This document shows, piece after piece, positions 33,859 through 43,090 of a stretch of 64,000 bases of DNA. The notes under the pieces are model-generated. The model ran no database searches. It saw only the letters and a list, made by a program, of their open reading frames with translations, and was not told where the DNA came from. The stretch covers positions 270,858 to 334,857 of the forward strand of contig NZ_BBXG01000003.1 of assembly GCF_001570605.1 (NCBI RefSeq), in the 5' to 3' direction. The DNA comes from Herbidospora cretacea. GTDB lineage: Bacteria; Actinomycetota; Actinomycetes; Streptosporangiales; Streptosporangiaceae. The position numbers and the translations under genes are program-made. The first letter of the stretch is position 1. Every line of letters starts with the position of its first letter.

Positions 33859-34707
33859 CTAGGCCACGCGGGCGTTGGAGGCGGTCCAGGTGTTGCAGGC
33901 CTGGAAGGACTGCGAGTCGAAGCCGCGCTCCAGCCAGAAGGCCTGGTTGCGGCCCTTGCCGTGGACGGTGTCTGAGGCGTGCTTGGCGGCCCAGTCGACG
34001 ACCTGGTCCCACTCCTCGAACACGACCGGCAGGCTCTCCTGCACCGCGCCGAGGAAGACTCCGGCCATGCACTCGGCCTGCTGCTCGACCCGGTGGCTCA
34101 GGTAGTCGCGGGCCGTCTTGGTGCGCGCCTGCGCGTACAGCCGGTTGAAGCTCGGGACGATCCCGGCCCGCTGCTGCGCGTGGTGGCCGATCTCGTGGGC
34201 CATGGTCTTGGCCAGCGTCAGGCCCCACGGGTCGCGGATCTGGGACTTCGGCAGGAACTGGTAGATGGTCTGCGACGAGGGGCAGTAGTGCGCGGTGTAG
34301 GTGTTGGTGAGCTTGCCGCACGGCGTCCTGGTGCCGCTGGCGCGGATCACGATCTTCGGCACCCGGTAGCTGAGGCCGGCCACCCGGAACTGCCGGGCGT
34401 ACATGGCGTTGACGCAGCGCGCGACCTGGAGCAGGTACGCCTTCAGGGAGTTCGCGCTGCCCTTGCGTGGCGTGCCCGGCGAGCAGGTGAAGGAGTCGAC
34501 GGCGCCCGACCGGTAGAGCCGGTTCTTCGTCAGCACGGTGGGGAACCCGCGCCGCGCGGCGGCGGGCGCGGCCAACGGGGCCGGTGCGGCCTGCGTCGAC
34601 GGGGCGGCGGCCAGGGGCGGGGGAGAGGGTGCGGCCTGAGCGGCGGAGCCCGTCACGAAGAGGACGGAGAGCGCGCCGGAGGCCAGTGCGATCAGGGGAA
34701 TTCGCAT
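33859..34707 (-). CDS. Secreted neutral zinc metallopeptidase (first of tandem pair)
   Basis: A 282-aa exported protein of the YpfJ/PF04228 metallopeptidase family. A signal peptide (about 1-25) and a Pro/Ala linker precede the domain. The zinc site HEIGHH lies at 171-176, with the third ligand probably in EQQAECMAGVF. Paired cysteines (C75, C98, C130, C142) suggest disulfides outside the cell. The ATG lies inside a 16-bp palindrome and has no ribosome site. A paralogue is encoded 99 bp upstream, on the same strand. Confidence 0.88.
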   Translation of the reverse strand: MRIPLIALASGALSVLFVTGSAAQAAPSPPPLAAAPSTQAAPAPLAAPAAARRGFPTVLTKNRLYRSGAVDSFTCSPGTPRKGSANSLKAYLLQVARCVNAMYARQFRVAGLSYRVPKIVIRASGTRTPCGKLTNTYTAHYCPSSQTIYQFLPKSQIRDPWGLTLAKTMAHEIGHHAQQRAGIVPSFNRLYAQARTKTARDYLSHRVEQQAECMAGVFLGAVQESLPVVFEEWDQVVDWAAKHASDTVHGKGRNQAFWLERGFDSQSFQACNTWTASNARVA

Positions 34708-34721
34708 GGTCTGCAGACCAT
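34706..34721. repeat. 16-bp perfect palindrome over a start codon
   Basis: ATGGTCTGCAGACCAT is its own reverse complement and covers the start codon of the first metallopeptidase. A DNA-binding dimer or an RNA hairpin could block expression here. Confidence 0.7.
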
Positions 34722-34751
34722 ATTGCAGGTCTTATTGGCGAGTAAAGTCGG

Positions 34752-34769
34752 GTAAATACGGATATTTAC
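34752..34769. promoter_or_regulatory. AT-rich inverted repeat between the metallopeptidase genes
   Basis: GTAAATA (34752-34758) and TATTTAC (34763-34769) flank CGGA. In a genome this GC-rich such an AT-rich dyad is notable. It is 45 bp upstream of the first metallopeptidase and could be operator or promoter. Confidence 0.45.
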
Positions 34770-34806
34770 GGCGGTCACCCCCCGGGGATGACCGCCTCAC
34801 CGCAGG

Positions 34807-35580
34807 TCAGGCCACCTGTGAGGCCGGGGCCTTGTAGGTGTTGCAGGCGCTCGGCGAACCGGCCTTGAAGCCCCTGTCCGTCCAGGCCGCCCGGCTCTTG
34901 CCGGTGCCGTGCACGGGGTCGCCCATGTCCTCCTTGATGTAGGTCAGCAACTCCTTCCAGTCGTAGGAGTCGCGCCCGGTGGAGGTCCAGATGCTGCGCA
35001 GGAACGCCCCCGACAGGCAGTCGGCCTGGAGTTCGAGGCGGGCGTCCCAGCGGTAGGCCTTCTGGGTGTCCTTGGGGGCCAGCTTGTCGTGGGCCTTGAC
35101 GATCCCCGCACGGTGCTGGACGTGGTGGCCGTACTCGTGGGCCAGCACGTAGAAGAGGAAGGGCGTGCCCTCGTACTCGAGCATCCAGCCGTCGACCATG
35201 ACCACGATGCCCTGGGTGTCCTGGCAGTAGGCGCCGCCCCAGAAGCCGTCCATCTTGCCGCAGGCGCGGGTCTTGACCGAGGACTTGTTGATGAACTCCA
35301 TGCTCGGCGTGCGGAACGGGAGCTTGGCCTTCTTGAAGTAGGAGGTCCACGTGGCGTCGAGGCACTCAGCGCCCTCGCGGAGGTAGTTCTCCGCGGTGAG
35401 GTAGTCGGGGATCTCCTCGGCATATTCGGGACACGACCGGACCGGCAGCTTGCCGGTCGTGTAGATCGGGTTCTTCGTCAGAGCGGACAGGCCGGTCGGA
35501 ACAGGCCGTGCGTGGACCGTTCCGGGCGCCAGGAGAGGCGCGAGCATGCCCGCGACCAGTAAGGAAATGATTTTTCGCAC
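34807..35580 (-). CDS. Secreted neutral zinc metallopeptidase (second of tandem pair)
   Basis: A 257-aa paralogue of the neighbouring peptidase. A signal peptide (about 1-24) leads into LTKNPIYTTGKLPVRSC, parallel to LTKNRLYRSGAVDSFTC in the other copy. The zinc motif HEYGHH is at 148-153 and the further acidic ligand lies in ELQADCLSGAF. Both proteins end in an ACNTY/ACNTW segment. The pair looks like an old duplication with clear divergence, so roles may differ. Substrates are unknown. Confidence 0.88.
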   Translation of the reverse strand: MRKIISLLVAGMLAPLLAPGTVHARPVPTGLSALTKNPIYTTGKLPVRSCPEYAEEIPDYLTAENYLREGAECLDATWTSYFKKAKLPFRTPSMEFINKSSVKTRACGKMDGFWGGAYCQDTQGIVVMVDGWMLEYEGTPFLFYVLAHEYGHHVQHRAGIVKAHDKLAPKDTQKAYRWDARLELQADCLSGAFLRSIWTSTGRDSYDWKELLTYIKEDMGDPVHGTGKSRAAWTDRGFKAGSPSACNTYKAPASQVA

Positions 35581-35656
35581 GAATCCAGGAGAGTACGGGA
35601 CAAGTCAACCACCCGTAAAGGGATTCTCCAGGCCTTGAAAGCGGAAGCCGGGCACA

Positions 35657-35682
35657 GTCGAACTACACTCCTACTGTTCGAC
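35657..35682. promoter_or_regulatory. Inverted repeat upstream of dxs
   Basis: GTCGAAC (35657-35663) and GTTCGAC (35676-35682) are perfect 7-bp arms around 12 nt that include TACACT, a possible -10. The dyad lies 22 bp before the dxs start. Confidence 0.4.
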
Positions 35683-35704
35683 GGCGAACGGGAAAGGAAT
35701 CGCA

Positions 35705-37582
35705 GTGGGCCTTCTGGAGTCCCTGAGCGGACCGACCGACCTCAAAGCACTCGACGCGAGCGAGCTGCCCCGGCTCGCCGAGGAGATCCGTGACCTGCTG
35801 GTCCGCTCCGTCGCGAATTCGAAGGCGGGCGGCCACCTCGGTCCCAACCTGGGAGTGGTCGAGCTGACCATCGCCCTCCACCGGGTCTTCGACTCGCCCC
35901 ACGACCGGATCGTCTGGGACACCGGCCACCAGTCCTATGTCCACAAGATGCTGACCGGCCGCGCCGACCAGTTCGACGGCCTGCGCCAGGAGGGCGGCCT
36001 GTCGGGCTACCCGAGCCGCGCCGAGTCGGTCCACGACATCGTGGAGAACTCCCACGCCTCCACCGCCCTGTCCTGGGGCGACGGCATCGCCAAGGCGTTC
36101 CGCCTGACCGGCAGCGACCGCACGGTCGTCGCGGTGATCGGCGACGGCGCCCTCACCGGGGGCATGGCCTGGGAGGCCCTCAACAACATCGCGCTGACCA
36201 AGGACCTGCCGCTGGTCATCGTGGTCAACGACAACGGCCGCTCCTACTCCCCGACGATCGGCGGCCTGGCCACCCACCTGTCCAAGCTCCGGGTCACCCA
36301 GAGCTACGAGCAGGTCCTGGAGTTCGTCAAGGACAAGTTCGGCAACGTGCCGGTCCTCTACGACACCCTCCACGGCATCAAGAAGGGCCTCAAGGACGTC
36401 CTGGCCCCCCAGGTCATGTTCGAGGACCTCGGCATCAAATACGTCGGCCCGATCGACGGCCACGACGAGCCCGCCATGGAGGCCGCGCTCCGCAAGGCCA
36501 AGGCCTACGGCGGCCCGGTCATCGTCCACGTCGTGACGAAGAAGGGCCAGGGCTACGAACCGGCCGAGAACCACGACGAAGACTGCTTCCACGCGCCCCA
36601 GCCCTTCGACATCGTCACCGGCGAGGAGCGCCCCAAGCAGCTCGGCTGGACCAACGTGTTCAGCGACGAGATGGTCCGCGTCGGCGCCGAGCGCCCCGAC
36701 GTGGTCGCCATCACCGCCGCGATGCTCCACCCGACCGGCCTGGCCGACTTCGCCGCCCTCTACCCCGACCGCATCTTCGACGTCGGCATCGCCGAGCAAC
36801 ACGCCCTGACCAGCGCGGCGGGCCTGTGCGTCGGCGGCCTGAAGCCGGTGGTCGCGGTCTACGCGACGTTCCTCAACCGCGCCTTCGACCAGCTGCTGAT
36901 GGACGTCGCGCTCCACCGCCTCCCGGTGACCGTGGTTCTCGACCGGGCCGGGGTGACCGGCGACGACGGCGCGAGCCACAACGGCATGTGGGACCTGTCG
37001 ATCCTCCAGGTCGTGCCCGGCCTCCAGGTCGCGGTGCCGCGCGACGCGGTGCGGCTGCGCGAGCTGTTCGGCGAGGCCCTCGACGTCACCGACGGCCCGA
37101 CGGTGGTGCGTTTCCCCAAGGGCGGCCTGGTCAAGGAGGTCGAGGCGATCGGTGAGATCGGCTCGATGGAGCTGCTCCACGAGGGCGAGGGCGAGCCCGA
37201 CGTGCTGATCGTCGCGGTCGGCCCGATGGCCGAGATGTGCCTCGACGCCGCCGGGCTGCTGGCCGCCCAGGGCGTCTCCGCCACGGTGGTCGACCCGCGC
37301 TGGGTCAAGCCGCTCGACGAGTCGCTGACCCTGCTGGCGTCGGCCCACAAGCTGGTCGCGGTCGTCGAGGACAACGGCCGCGTCGGCGCGGTCGGCGACG
37401 CCGTCTCGCGGCTGCTGCGCGACCACGACATCGACGTGCCGGTGCGCAACTTCGGCCTGGCGCAGGAGTTCCTCGACCACGCCAAGCGCCCGAAGATCAT
37501 GGCCGACGCGGGGCTCACCGCGATCGACCTGGCGGGCGAGCTGTCCGACGCCCTGCGCCGCCGGGCCGCCGTCGACTTCTAA
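35705..37582 (+). CDS. dxs: 1-deoxy-D-xylulose-5-phosphate synthase
   Basis: Condenses pyruvate and glyceraldehyde-3-phosphate to DXP using thiamine diphosphate, the first step of the MEP isoprenoid pathway; DXP also feeds thiamine and pyridoxal synthesis. The 625-aa protein shows [18 protein letters not shown], the ThDP motif [16 protein letters not shown], the pyrimidine-binding DVGIAEQHA and the transketolase C domain. Length is normal. AAAGGA precedes the GTG. It overlaps the convergent DedA gene by 4 bp. No other MEP gene is in the window. Confidence 0.97.
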   Translation: MGLLESLSGPTDLKALDASELPRLAEEIRDLLVRSVANSKAGGHLGPNLGVVELTIALHRVFDSPHDRIVWDTGHQSYVHKMLTGRADQFDGLRQEGGLSGYPSRAESVHDIVENSHASTALSWGDGIAKAFRLTGSDRTVVAVIGDGALTGGMAWEALNNIALTKDLPLVIVVNDNGRSYSPTIGGLATHLSKLRVTQSYEQVLEFVKDKFGNVPVLYDTLHGIKKGLKDVLAPQVMFEDLGIKYVGPIDGHDEPAMEAALRKAKAYGGPVIVHVVTKKGQGYEPAENHDEDCFHAPQPFDIVTGEERPKQLGWTNVFSDEMVRVGAERPDVVAITAAMLHPTGLADFAALYPDRIFDVGIAEQHALTSAAGLCVGGLKPVVAVYATFLNRAFDQLLMDVALHRLPVTVVLDRAGVTGDDGASHNGMWDLSILQVVPGLQVAVPRDAVRLRELFGEALDVTDGPTVVRFPKGGLVKEVEAIGEIGSMELLHEGEGEPDVLIVAVGPMAEMCLDAAGLLAAQGVSATVVDPRWVKPLDESLTLLASAHKLVAVVEDNGRVGAVGDAVSRLLRDHDIDVPVRNFGLAQEFLDHAKRPKIMADAGLTAIDLAGELSDALRRRAAVDF

Positions 37583-38184
37583 CGGCGGTTGACGACCTTC
37601 TTCATCACGAAGCCGATCGTGGCCGCGACCACCGCGACGCCGGCCGCGATCGGCATGATCAGCCCCTCGTTCTGGCGGGCCGCCTCACCGGCGAGCGCGC
37701 CGATCGTCACGTAGCCGACGACCCAGATCGCGCCGCCGAGCATGGCCCAGAAGCCGAACCGGCGGCGCGGCATGCCGAGGATCCCGGCCAGAACGGGGGT
37801 CAGGGCGTTCAGGCCAGGGACGAAATAGGTCAGCGAGATCAGCCAGCCGCTGCCCTGGAGCACCTCCTCGGCCTGTTTCCACTTCGGCTCGCCGACCCAG
37901 CGGCCCACCCTGCTCGCGCGGACGCGGGGGCCGAAGTGGCTGCCGATCCAGTGGCCGGAGAACGCGCTGATCGCGACCCCGCCCAGCCCGCCCGCGACGA
38001 CCAGCGGGCCCTCCGCGACGCTGTCGACCGTCGTCCCGGCGATGATCAGGGACAGGTCTCCCGGGACGATCACGCCGACGAGCAGCAGGCCTTCCAGGGC
38101 GACGTACAGGAGGATGACGAGGGCGACGAGAACGGGGCTCTGGGTGGTCAGCCATTCGAGGATCTGGTCCACGGCGTCGAACAT
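37579..38184 (-). CDS. DedA family membrane protein
   Basis: A 201-aa membrane protein of the DedA/SNARE-associated family. The sequence has [21 protein letters not shown] with the conserved E and the P-G-D re-entrant loop, then [26 protein letters not shown] with the conserved R near the second re-entrant loop. DedA proteins include polyprenyl-phosphate or phospholipid flippases and are linked to proton-motive force. AAGGA precedes the ATG. It is 20 bp downstream of the LysE-like gene. Confidence 0.88.
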   Translation of the reverse strand: MFDAVDQILEWLTTQSPVLVALVILLYVALEGLLLVGVIVPGDLSLIIAGTTVDSVAEGPLVVAGGLGGVAISAFSGHWIGSHFGPRVRASRVGRWVGEPKWKQAEEVLQGSGWLISLTYFVPGLNALTPVLAGILGMPRRRFGFWAMLGGAIWVVGYVTIGALAGEAARQNEGLIMPIAAGVAVVAATIGFVMKKVVNRR

Positions 38185-38204
38185 CCCGTCCTTCTGCCCA
38201 GCGG

Positions 38205-38807
38205 CTATCCGGTCACGCCCTGGACGACCAGCCAGACCCCGGCGGCGGCCAGCAGCAGGCCGCTCGCCGCCAGGGTCGTCCGGTAGGCGCGCGGGCTGAG
38301 GCGGTGCCGTCCGGCGGAGACGAGCGCGGCCAGGACCACCTTCGCGCCGACGAGCAGCAGATAGAAGCCGATCATGAACGCGGCGGCGCGGCCGGGACCC
38401 GACTCCCAGGCGGCCACGACCAGCGGGCCGCCCACGGTGATCCAGAACAGCCACGGGTGGGGGTTCAGCAGGTTGACCAGCACGCCCCTGCCGACCTGCG
38501 ACGGCACCTTCTCGCCGGGCGTCGGCGGGGTGGCCGTGCGGGCCGCCAGGAAGGCCTCGGCGCCGAGGTAGACCACGTACAGGCCCCCGGCCACGGACAG
38601 ACCCCGCAGCAGAGGGGACGGGAGCGCGCCCGCGAGCACGATCGACAGCACCACGACGGGCAGGTCCGACAGCAGCGGGACGCACGCCATGCGCAGCCCG
38701 GCCGGGAAACCCCCGCGGAGACTCGCGGTGATGACCAGGCCGAGCAGCGCGCCCGGCGCGACCCCGGCGCCGAGGCCGAGGCCGATTCCGAGCAGCAGTT
38801 CCCGCAC
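38205..38807 (-). CDS. LysE family translocator
   Basis: A 200-aa membrane exporter of the LysE/RhtB family with six hydrophobic segments. The N terminus GLGLGAGVAPGALLGLVITASLRGG matches the conserved PGP-like first re-entrant region, and NLLNPHPWLFWITVGGP is the second hallmark. Members export amino acids or small metabolites; the substrate is unknown. The GTG lies 12 bp after the fadB stop with no strong ribosome site, so the start is moderate. Confidence 0.85.
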   Translation of the reverse strand: MRELLLGIGLGLGAGVAPGALLGLVITASLRGGFPAGLRMACVPLLSDLPVVVLSIVLAGALPSPLLRGLSVAGGLYVVYLGAEAFLAARTATPPTPGEKVPSQVGRGVLVNLLNPHPWLFWITVGGPLVVAAWESGPGRAAAFMIGFYLLLVGAKVVLAALVSAGRHRLSPRAYRTTLAASGLLLAAAGVWLVVQGVTG

Positions 38808-38818
38808 ATCACGGGAGC

Positions 38819-40810
38819 CTAGGGGAGGAACCGGGCTCCGTTGACCGCCTCCGAGATGCCCGTCCGGTCGAGGTAGGGCGTGATGCCGCCCAGGTGGAAC
38901 GGCCAGCCCGCGCCGAGGATCAGGCACAGGTCGATGTCCTGCGGCGCGGAGACGACGCCCTCGTCGAGCATGATGCGGATCTCCTCGGCCAGCCCGCGCA
39001 GCGCCCGCTCGCGCACCTGCCGCGCGTTCGACACCTCGCCCGGCCCCGGGTGGAGCATGTCGCCGCCGGTGGAGACCATCGTGGCCAGGGCCGCCGAGAC
39101 CGGGAACCGGTCGGGGTAGGCGGTGTTCATCGTCTCGGCGACGTGCAGCGCGACCGCCGGTCCGACCAGTTGCAGCAGCGTGAACGGGGTCATCGGCAGG
39201 CCGAGTTCATCGAGCGCGTGGTCGGCCACGTCGGCGGCGGTGCCGGTGTCGACCGCGGCCAGCACCTCTCCCATGAACCGGGTGAGCAGCCGGTTCACCA
39301 CGAACGCGGGCGCGTCCTTGACCAGCACGGCCGACTTGCGCAGCGTCTTGGCCACGGTGAACGCGGTCGCGACGGTCGCGTCGTCGGTCTGGTCGCCGCG
39401 CACGATCTCCAGCAGCGGCATGACCGCGACCGGGTTGAAGAAGTGGAACCCGACGACCCGCTCGGGGTGGCGGAGCTGGGAGGCCATCTCGGTGACCGAC
39501 AGGGACGAGGTGTTGGTCGCCAGCACGCAGGTGTCGGAGACGACCTCCTCGACCTCGGCGAACACCGTCTGCTTCACCTTCAGGTCCTCGAACACCGCCT
39601 CGATGACGAAGTCGGCGTCGGCGAACGCCTCCTTGGTCAGCGACCCGGTGACCAGCTTCTTCAGCCGGGTGGCCTGGTCGGCGGTGATCCGCCCCTTGGC
39701 CTGGAGCTTGTCGACCTCCTGGTGCACGTAGCCGACGCCCTTGTCGACGCGCTCCTGGTCGAGGTCGGTCAGCACGACCGGCACCTGCAGCCGCCGCGCG
39801 AACAGCAGCGCGAACTGCGAGGCCATCAGCCCCGCGCCGACCACGCCGATCTTGGTGACCGCCCGGCCCGGCACCTGCGGCACCCCGGCGGGCTTCTTGG
39901 CCCGCCGCTGGGTCAGGTCGAAGGCGTAGAGGCCGGCCCGCAGCTCGTCGCTCATGATGAGATCGGCCAGCGCGTCGTCCTCGGCCGCGAAACCGGTGTC
40001 GCGGTCGCTCGTGCGGGCCTTCCCGATGAGCTCCAGAGCCCGGTACGGAGCCGGCGCGGCCCCCCGCAGCTTGAGGTCCACCAGGCCGCGGGCCTGCTCG
40101 ATCACGGGCGTCCAGTCGGCCGCCTCGTGGTCGGCCCGGTCGACCACGACGTCGCCGTTGACCACCCTGGCGGCCCAGCGCAGCGACTCCTCCAGGAAGT
40201 CGGCCGGCTCGAACATCGCGTCGGCGAGGCCGAGCCCGTAGGCCTCCGGCCCCTTGATCATGCGGTTCTGCGACAGCGGGTTCTCGACGATCAGCCTGAC
40301 CGCCTTCTCCGGCCCGATCAGCCGGGGCGTCAGGTAGGTCCCGCCCCAGCCCGGCACCAGCCCGAGGAAGCACTCGGGGAAGGCGACCGCCGGGACGCCG
40401 GAGGAGATCGTCCGGTACGCGCAGTGGAGCGCCAGCTCCAGCCCGCCGCCCATCGCGGCGCCGTTCACGAACGCGAACGACGGGACGCCCAGCTCGCCGA
40501 GCCGCCGGAACACGCTGTGGCCGAGCTGCCCCACCAGGTGGGCCTGCTCCCGGGACGAGATGGAGCCCGCCTCCTTGAGGTCGGCCCCCACCGCGAAGAT
40601 GAACGGCTTGCCGGTGACCCCGACGGCGGTCAGGTCGGTGCGCTCGGCGATCGCGTCGAGCGCGTTCTTCAGCTCGTTGAGGCCGCCCTCGCCGAAGGTG
40701 TTCGGCTTGGTGTGGTCCTCGCCGTTGTCGAGGGTGATCAGCGCCATCGTGCCCGCGCCGTAGGGGAGTTCCACGTCACGGACCAGGGCGTGGGTGACGA
40801 GTTCGCTCAT
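38819..40810 (-). CDS. fadB: Fatty acid oxidation complex alpha subunit: enoyl-CoA hydratase / 3-hydroxyacyl-CoA dehydrogenase
   Basis: A 663-aa bifunctional beta-oxidation enzyme. The hydratase domain (about 1-200) has the oxyanion loop GAAMGGGLELALHC with E125 and PECFLGLVPGWGG with E146. The dehydrogenase part has the NAD motif GVVGAGLMASQ, then VGFHFFNPVAVMPLLEIVRG with the catalytic histidine, and the C-terminal 3HCDH helical domain. The ATG overlaps the fadA stop in an ATGA junction, so subunits are made in fixed ratio. Chain-length preference is unknown. Confidence 0.95.
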   Translation of the reverse strand: MSELVTHALVRDVELPYGAGTMALITLDNGEDHTKPNTFGEGGLNELKNALDAIAERTDLTAVGVTGKPFIFAVGADLKEAGSISSREQAHLVGQLGHSVFRRLGELGVPSFAFVNGAAMGGGLELALHCAYRTISSGVPAVAFPECFLGLVPGWGGTYLTPRLIGPEKAVRLIVENPLSQNRMIKGPEAYGLGLADAMFEPADFLEESLRWAARVVNGDVVVDRADHEAADWTPVIEQARGLVDLKLRGAAPAPYRALELIGKARTSDRDTGFAAEDDALADLIMSDELRAGLYAFDLTQRRAKKPAGVPQVPGRAVTKIGVVGAGLMASQFALLFARRLQVPVVLTDLDQERVDKGVGYVHQEVDKLQAKGRITADQATRLKKLVTGSLTKEAFADADFVIEAVFEDLKVKQTVFAEVEEVVSDTCVLATNTSSLSVTEMASQLRHPERVVGFHFFNPVAVMPLLEIVRGDQTDDATVATAFTVAKTLRKSAVLVKDAPAFVVNRLLTRFMGEVLAAVDTGTAADVADHALDELGLPMTPFTLLQLVGPAVALHVAETMNTAYPDRFPVSAALATMVSTGGDMLHPGPGEVSNARQVRERALRGLAEEIRIMLDEGVVSAPQDIDLCLILGAGWPFHLGGITPYLDRTGISEAVNGARFLP

Positions 40811-42006
40811 GCGCCGTTCTCCTTGGTGAGGTTCTCCCATACGACGGTGCCGCCCATGCCCAGGCCGACGCACATGGTGGTGATGCCGTAGCGGACGCCG
40901 GGGCGCTCGGCCAGGCCCCGCGACAGCTGCGTCATCAGCCGCACGCCGCTGGAGGCGAGCGGGTGGCCGTAGGCGATGGCGCCGCCGTAGGGGTTGACCC
41001 GGGCGTCGTCGTCGGCGATGCCGAAGTGCTCCAGGAAGGCCAGCACCTGCACGGCGAAGGCCTCGTTGATCTCGATCAGGCCGATGTCCCCGATGGTCAG
41101 CCCGGCCAGCCGCAGGGCCCGCTCGGTCGAGGGGATCGGCCCGACGCCCATCAGCTCGGGGTCGACCCCGGCGAAGGCGTAGGAGACCAGCCGCATCCGG
41201 GGGGTCAGCCCCAGCTCGGCCGCCACGTCTTCGGCGGCGAGGACGCAGCCGGTCGCGCCGTCGTTGATGCCGGAGGCGTTGCCCGCCGTCACGTTGCCGT
41301 GGGGCCGGAAGGGCGTCTTCAGCGTGGCCAGCCCGTCCATGGAGGTGCCGGGCCGCATGGCCTCGTCGGCCGTCGCCAGCCCCCAGCCCTCGGCGGCCTT
41401 GCGGGTGGCCATCGGCACCAGGTCGGGCTGGATCACCCCGTCGGCGTAGGCCTTGGCGGCCCGCTCCTGCGACAGCACGGCGTAGGCGTCGGCCCGCTGC
41501 TTGGTGATCGTCGGGTAGCGGTCGTGCAGGTTCTCCGCCGTCATGCCCATGACCAGGGCGGAGGCGTCGACCAGCCCCTCGGACAGGAACCGGGGGTTGG
41601 GGTCGACCCCCTCGCCCATCGGGTGGCGGCCCATGTGCTCGACGCCGCCCGCGATGGCGACGTCGTAGGCCCCGAAGGAGATCCCGCCCGCGACGGTCGT
41701 CACGGCCGTCATCGCCCCCGCGCACATGCGGTCGACGGCGTAACCGGGAACGGTCTTGGGCAGCCCGGCCAGGATCGAGGCCGACCGGCCGATGGTGAGA
41801 CCCTGGTCGCCGATCTGGGTGGTGGCCGCGATGGCGACCTCGTCGACCCGCTCGGGCGGCAGCGACGGATTGCGGCGCAGCAGTTCGCGAATGACGCGGA
41901 CGACCAGATCGTCCGCCCTGGTCTCGGCGTAGAGGCCCTTGGGCCCCGACTTGCCGAACGGCGTGCGAACGCCGTCGACGAAGACGACTTCACGTGACGC
42001 GGGCAC
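40807..42006 (-). CDS. fadA: Acetyl-CoA C-acyltransferase (thiolase), beta subunit
   Basis: A 399-aa thiolase that cleaves 3-ketoacyl-CoA with CoA, completing the beta-oxidation cycle with FadB. Catalytic residues are visible: C95 in DRMCAGAM, H348 in YGHPLASSG and C379 in TMCVGLGMGG. GGGAGA lies before the GTG at 42006. It is the first gene of the fadA-fadB operon, and a TACTC/GAGTA dyad lies 38 bp upstream. Confidence 0.95.
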   Translation of the reverse strand: MPASREVVFVDGVRTPFGKSGPKGLYAETRADDLVVRVIRELLRRNPSLPPERVDEVAIAATTQIGDQGLTIGRSASILAGLPKTVPGYAVDRMCAGAMTAVTTVAGGISFGAYDVAIAGGVEHMGRHPMGEGVDPNPRFLSEGLVDASALVMGMTAENLHDRYPTITKQRADAYAVLSQERAAKAYADGVIQPDLVPMATRKAAEGWGLATADEAMRPGTSMDGLATLKTPFRPHGNVTAGNASGINDGATGCVLAAEDVAAELGLTPRMRLVSYAFAGVDPELMGVGPIPSTERALRLAGLTIGDIGLIEINEAFAVQVLAFLEHFGIADDDARVNPYGGAIAYGHPLASSGVRLMTQLSRGLAERPGVRYGITTMCVGLGMGGTVVWENLTKENGA

Positions 42007-42043
42007 GGTATCTCCCTATGTGCGTGGGCTGACACCCCAATGC

Positions 42044-42055
42044 TACTCGTGAGTA
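42044..42055. promoter_or_regulatory. TACTC-GT-GAGTA dyad upstream of fadA
   Basis: A near-perfect 12-bp dyad in the fadA-lacI gap, overlapping a possible -10 (TAGCAT on the minus strand). TetR-family regulators of fatty acid genes use sites of this shape. Assignment is by position and symmetry. Confidence 0.45.
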
Positions 42056-42079
42056 ACTAGCCGGTGGTGCGGCATACTG

Positions 42080-42093
42080 GGAAATCGCTTTCC
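42080..42093. promoter_or_regulatory. LacI-type operator, autoregulatory
   Basis: GGAAATCGCTTTCC is a LacI/GalR-type palindrome with central CG, differing by one base from the site at 46785-46798. It lies 17 bp before the LacI-family start codon and just after CATACT, a possible -10. Confidence 0.7.
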
Positions 42094-42109
42094 GGAAGGG
42101 TGTCAGCTC

Positions 42110-43090
42110 GTGGTCACGCTGGAAGACGTCGCACGCCATGCCGGGGTGTCCCTCGCGACCGCCTCGCGGGTGCTCAACGGCAGCGCCCGGCAGGTCGGGG
42201 CGGGGCTCCGGGAGAGGGTGGAGCAGGCGGCGGCCGAACTGGGCTACCGCACCAACGTGGCGGCGCAGACGCTCGCCCGTGGGGCGGGGAACGTGATCGG
42301 GCTGGTCGTCCACGACCTGGTCGACCCCTATTTCGCGGCCATCGCCGACGGGGCGGTGCGGGCGGCGGAGGCACACGGGATGGTGGTCATGGTGGGGACG
42401 ACCCACCGCGATCCCGTGAAGGAGATCGCCTACGTGTCCTCGCTCGGGGCGCAGCGGGCGCGGGCGGTGATCCTCGCCGGGTCGCGGGTGGACGACCCCT
42501 CCGCCGCCGCGCTGCGGACCGAGCTGGAGCGCTACCGGGCCGGGGGCGGCCGGGTCGCGGTCATCGGCCAGGATCTTCTCGGTACGGACACCGTCGCCGT
42601 GGCCAACCGCTCGGGCGCCGCCGCGCTGGCCGAGGCGCTGAAGGCGATGGGGCACCGGGAGTTCGCGATCCTCGCCGGGCCGCCCCGGCTGATCACCGCG
42701 GCCGACCGCTGCGAAGGGTTCGCGGCGGCGCTCCCCGGTCTCTCCCCGCAGATCATCCACGGCCCCTTCGACCGCGACGGCGGCTACGCCGCAGCGGCGT
42801 CCATCAACCCTGGCGTGACCTGCGTGTTCGCGGTCAACGACGTGATGGCGGTGGGCGCGCTCGCGGCGTTCCGCGACCGGGGCCTGCGGGTGCCCGACGA
42901 CCTCTCCCTCGCGGGCTTCGACGACATCGCGACCCTGCGCGACCTGGTCCCGGCCCTGACGACCGTGCGGCTGCCGCTGGCCGAGATCGGGGCGCGCGCG
43001 GTGGAACTGGCCCTCTCCGGGGACGCCGGCCCGTCGGTGGTGCACGTCGAGGGCGAGGTCGTGATCAGAGAGAGCGTGCGGGCGCGATGA
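42110..43090 (+). CDS. LacI family transcriptional regulator
   Basis: A 326-aa repressor. The N-terminal helix-turn-helix is standard (VTLEDVARHAGVSLATASRVLNG in order), with the hinge helix region ending AAQTLARG, then a periplasmic-binding-protein-like sensor (NVIGLVVHDLVDPYFAAI through FDDIATLRDLVPALTTVR). It probably binds the two near-identical GGAAA-n-CG-n-TTTCC sites at its own promoter and in the divergent gap at 46.8 kb, linking itself to the oxidoreductase operon and the GH13 gene. The stop overlaps the next ATG by 4 bp. The inducing sugar is unknown. Confidence 0.92.
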   Translation: MVTLEDVARHAGVSLATASRVLNGSARQVGAGLRERVEQAAAELGYRTNVAAQTLARGAGNVIGLVVHDLVDPYFAAIADGAVRAAEAHGMVVMVGTTHRDPVKEIAYVSSLGAQRARAVILAGSRVDDPSAAALRTELERYRAGGGRVAVIGQDLLGTDTVAVANRSGAAALAEALKAMGHREFAILAGPPRLITAADRCEGFAAALPGLSPQIIHGPFDRDGGYAAAASINPGVTCVFAVNDVMAVGALAAFRDRGLRVPDDLSLAGFDDIATLRDLVPALTTVRLPLAEIGARAVELALSGDAGPSVVHVEGEVVIRESVRAR

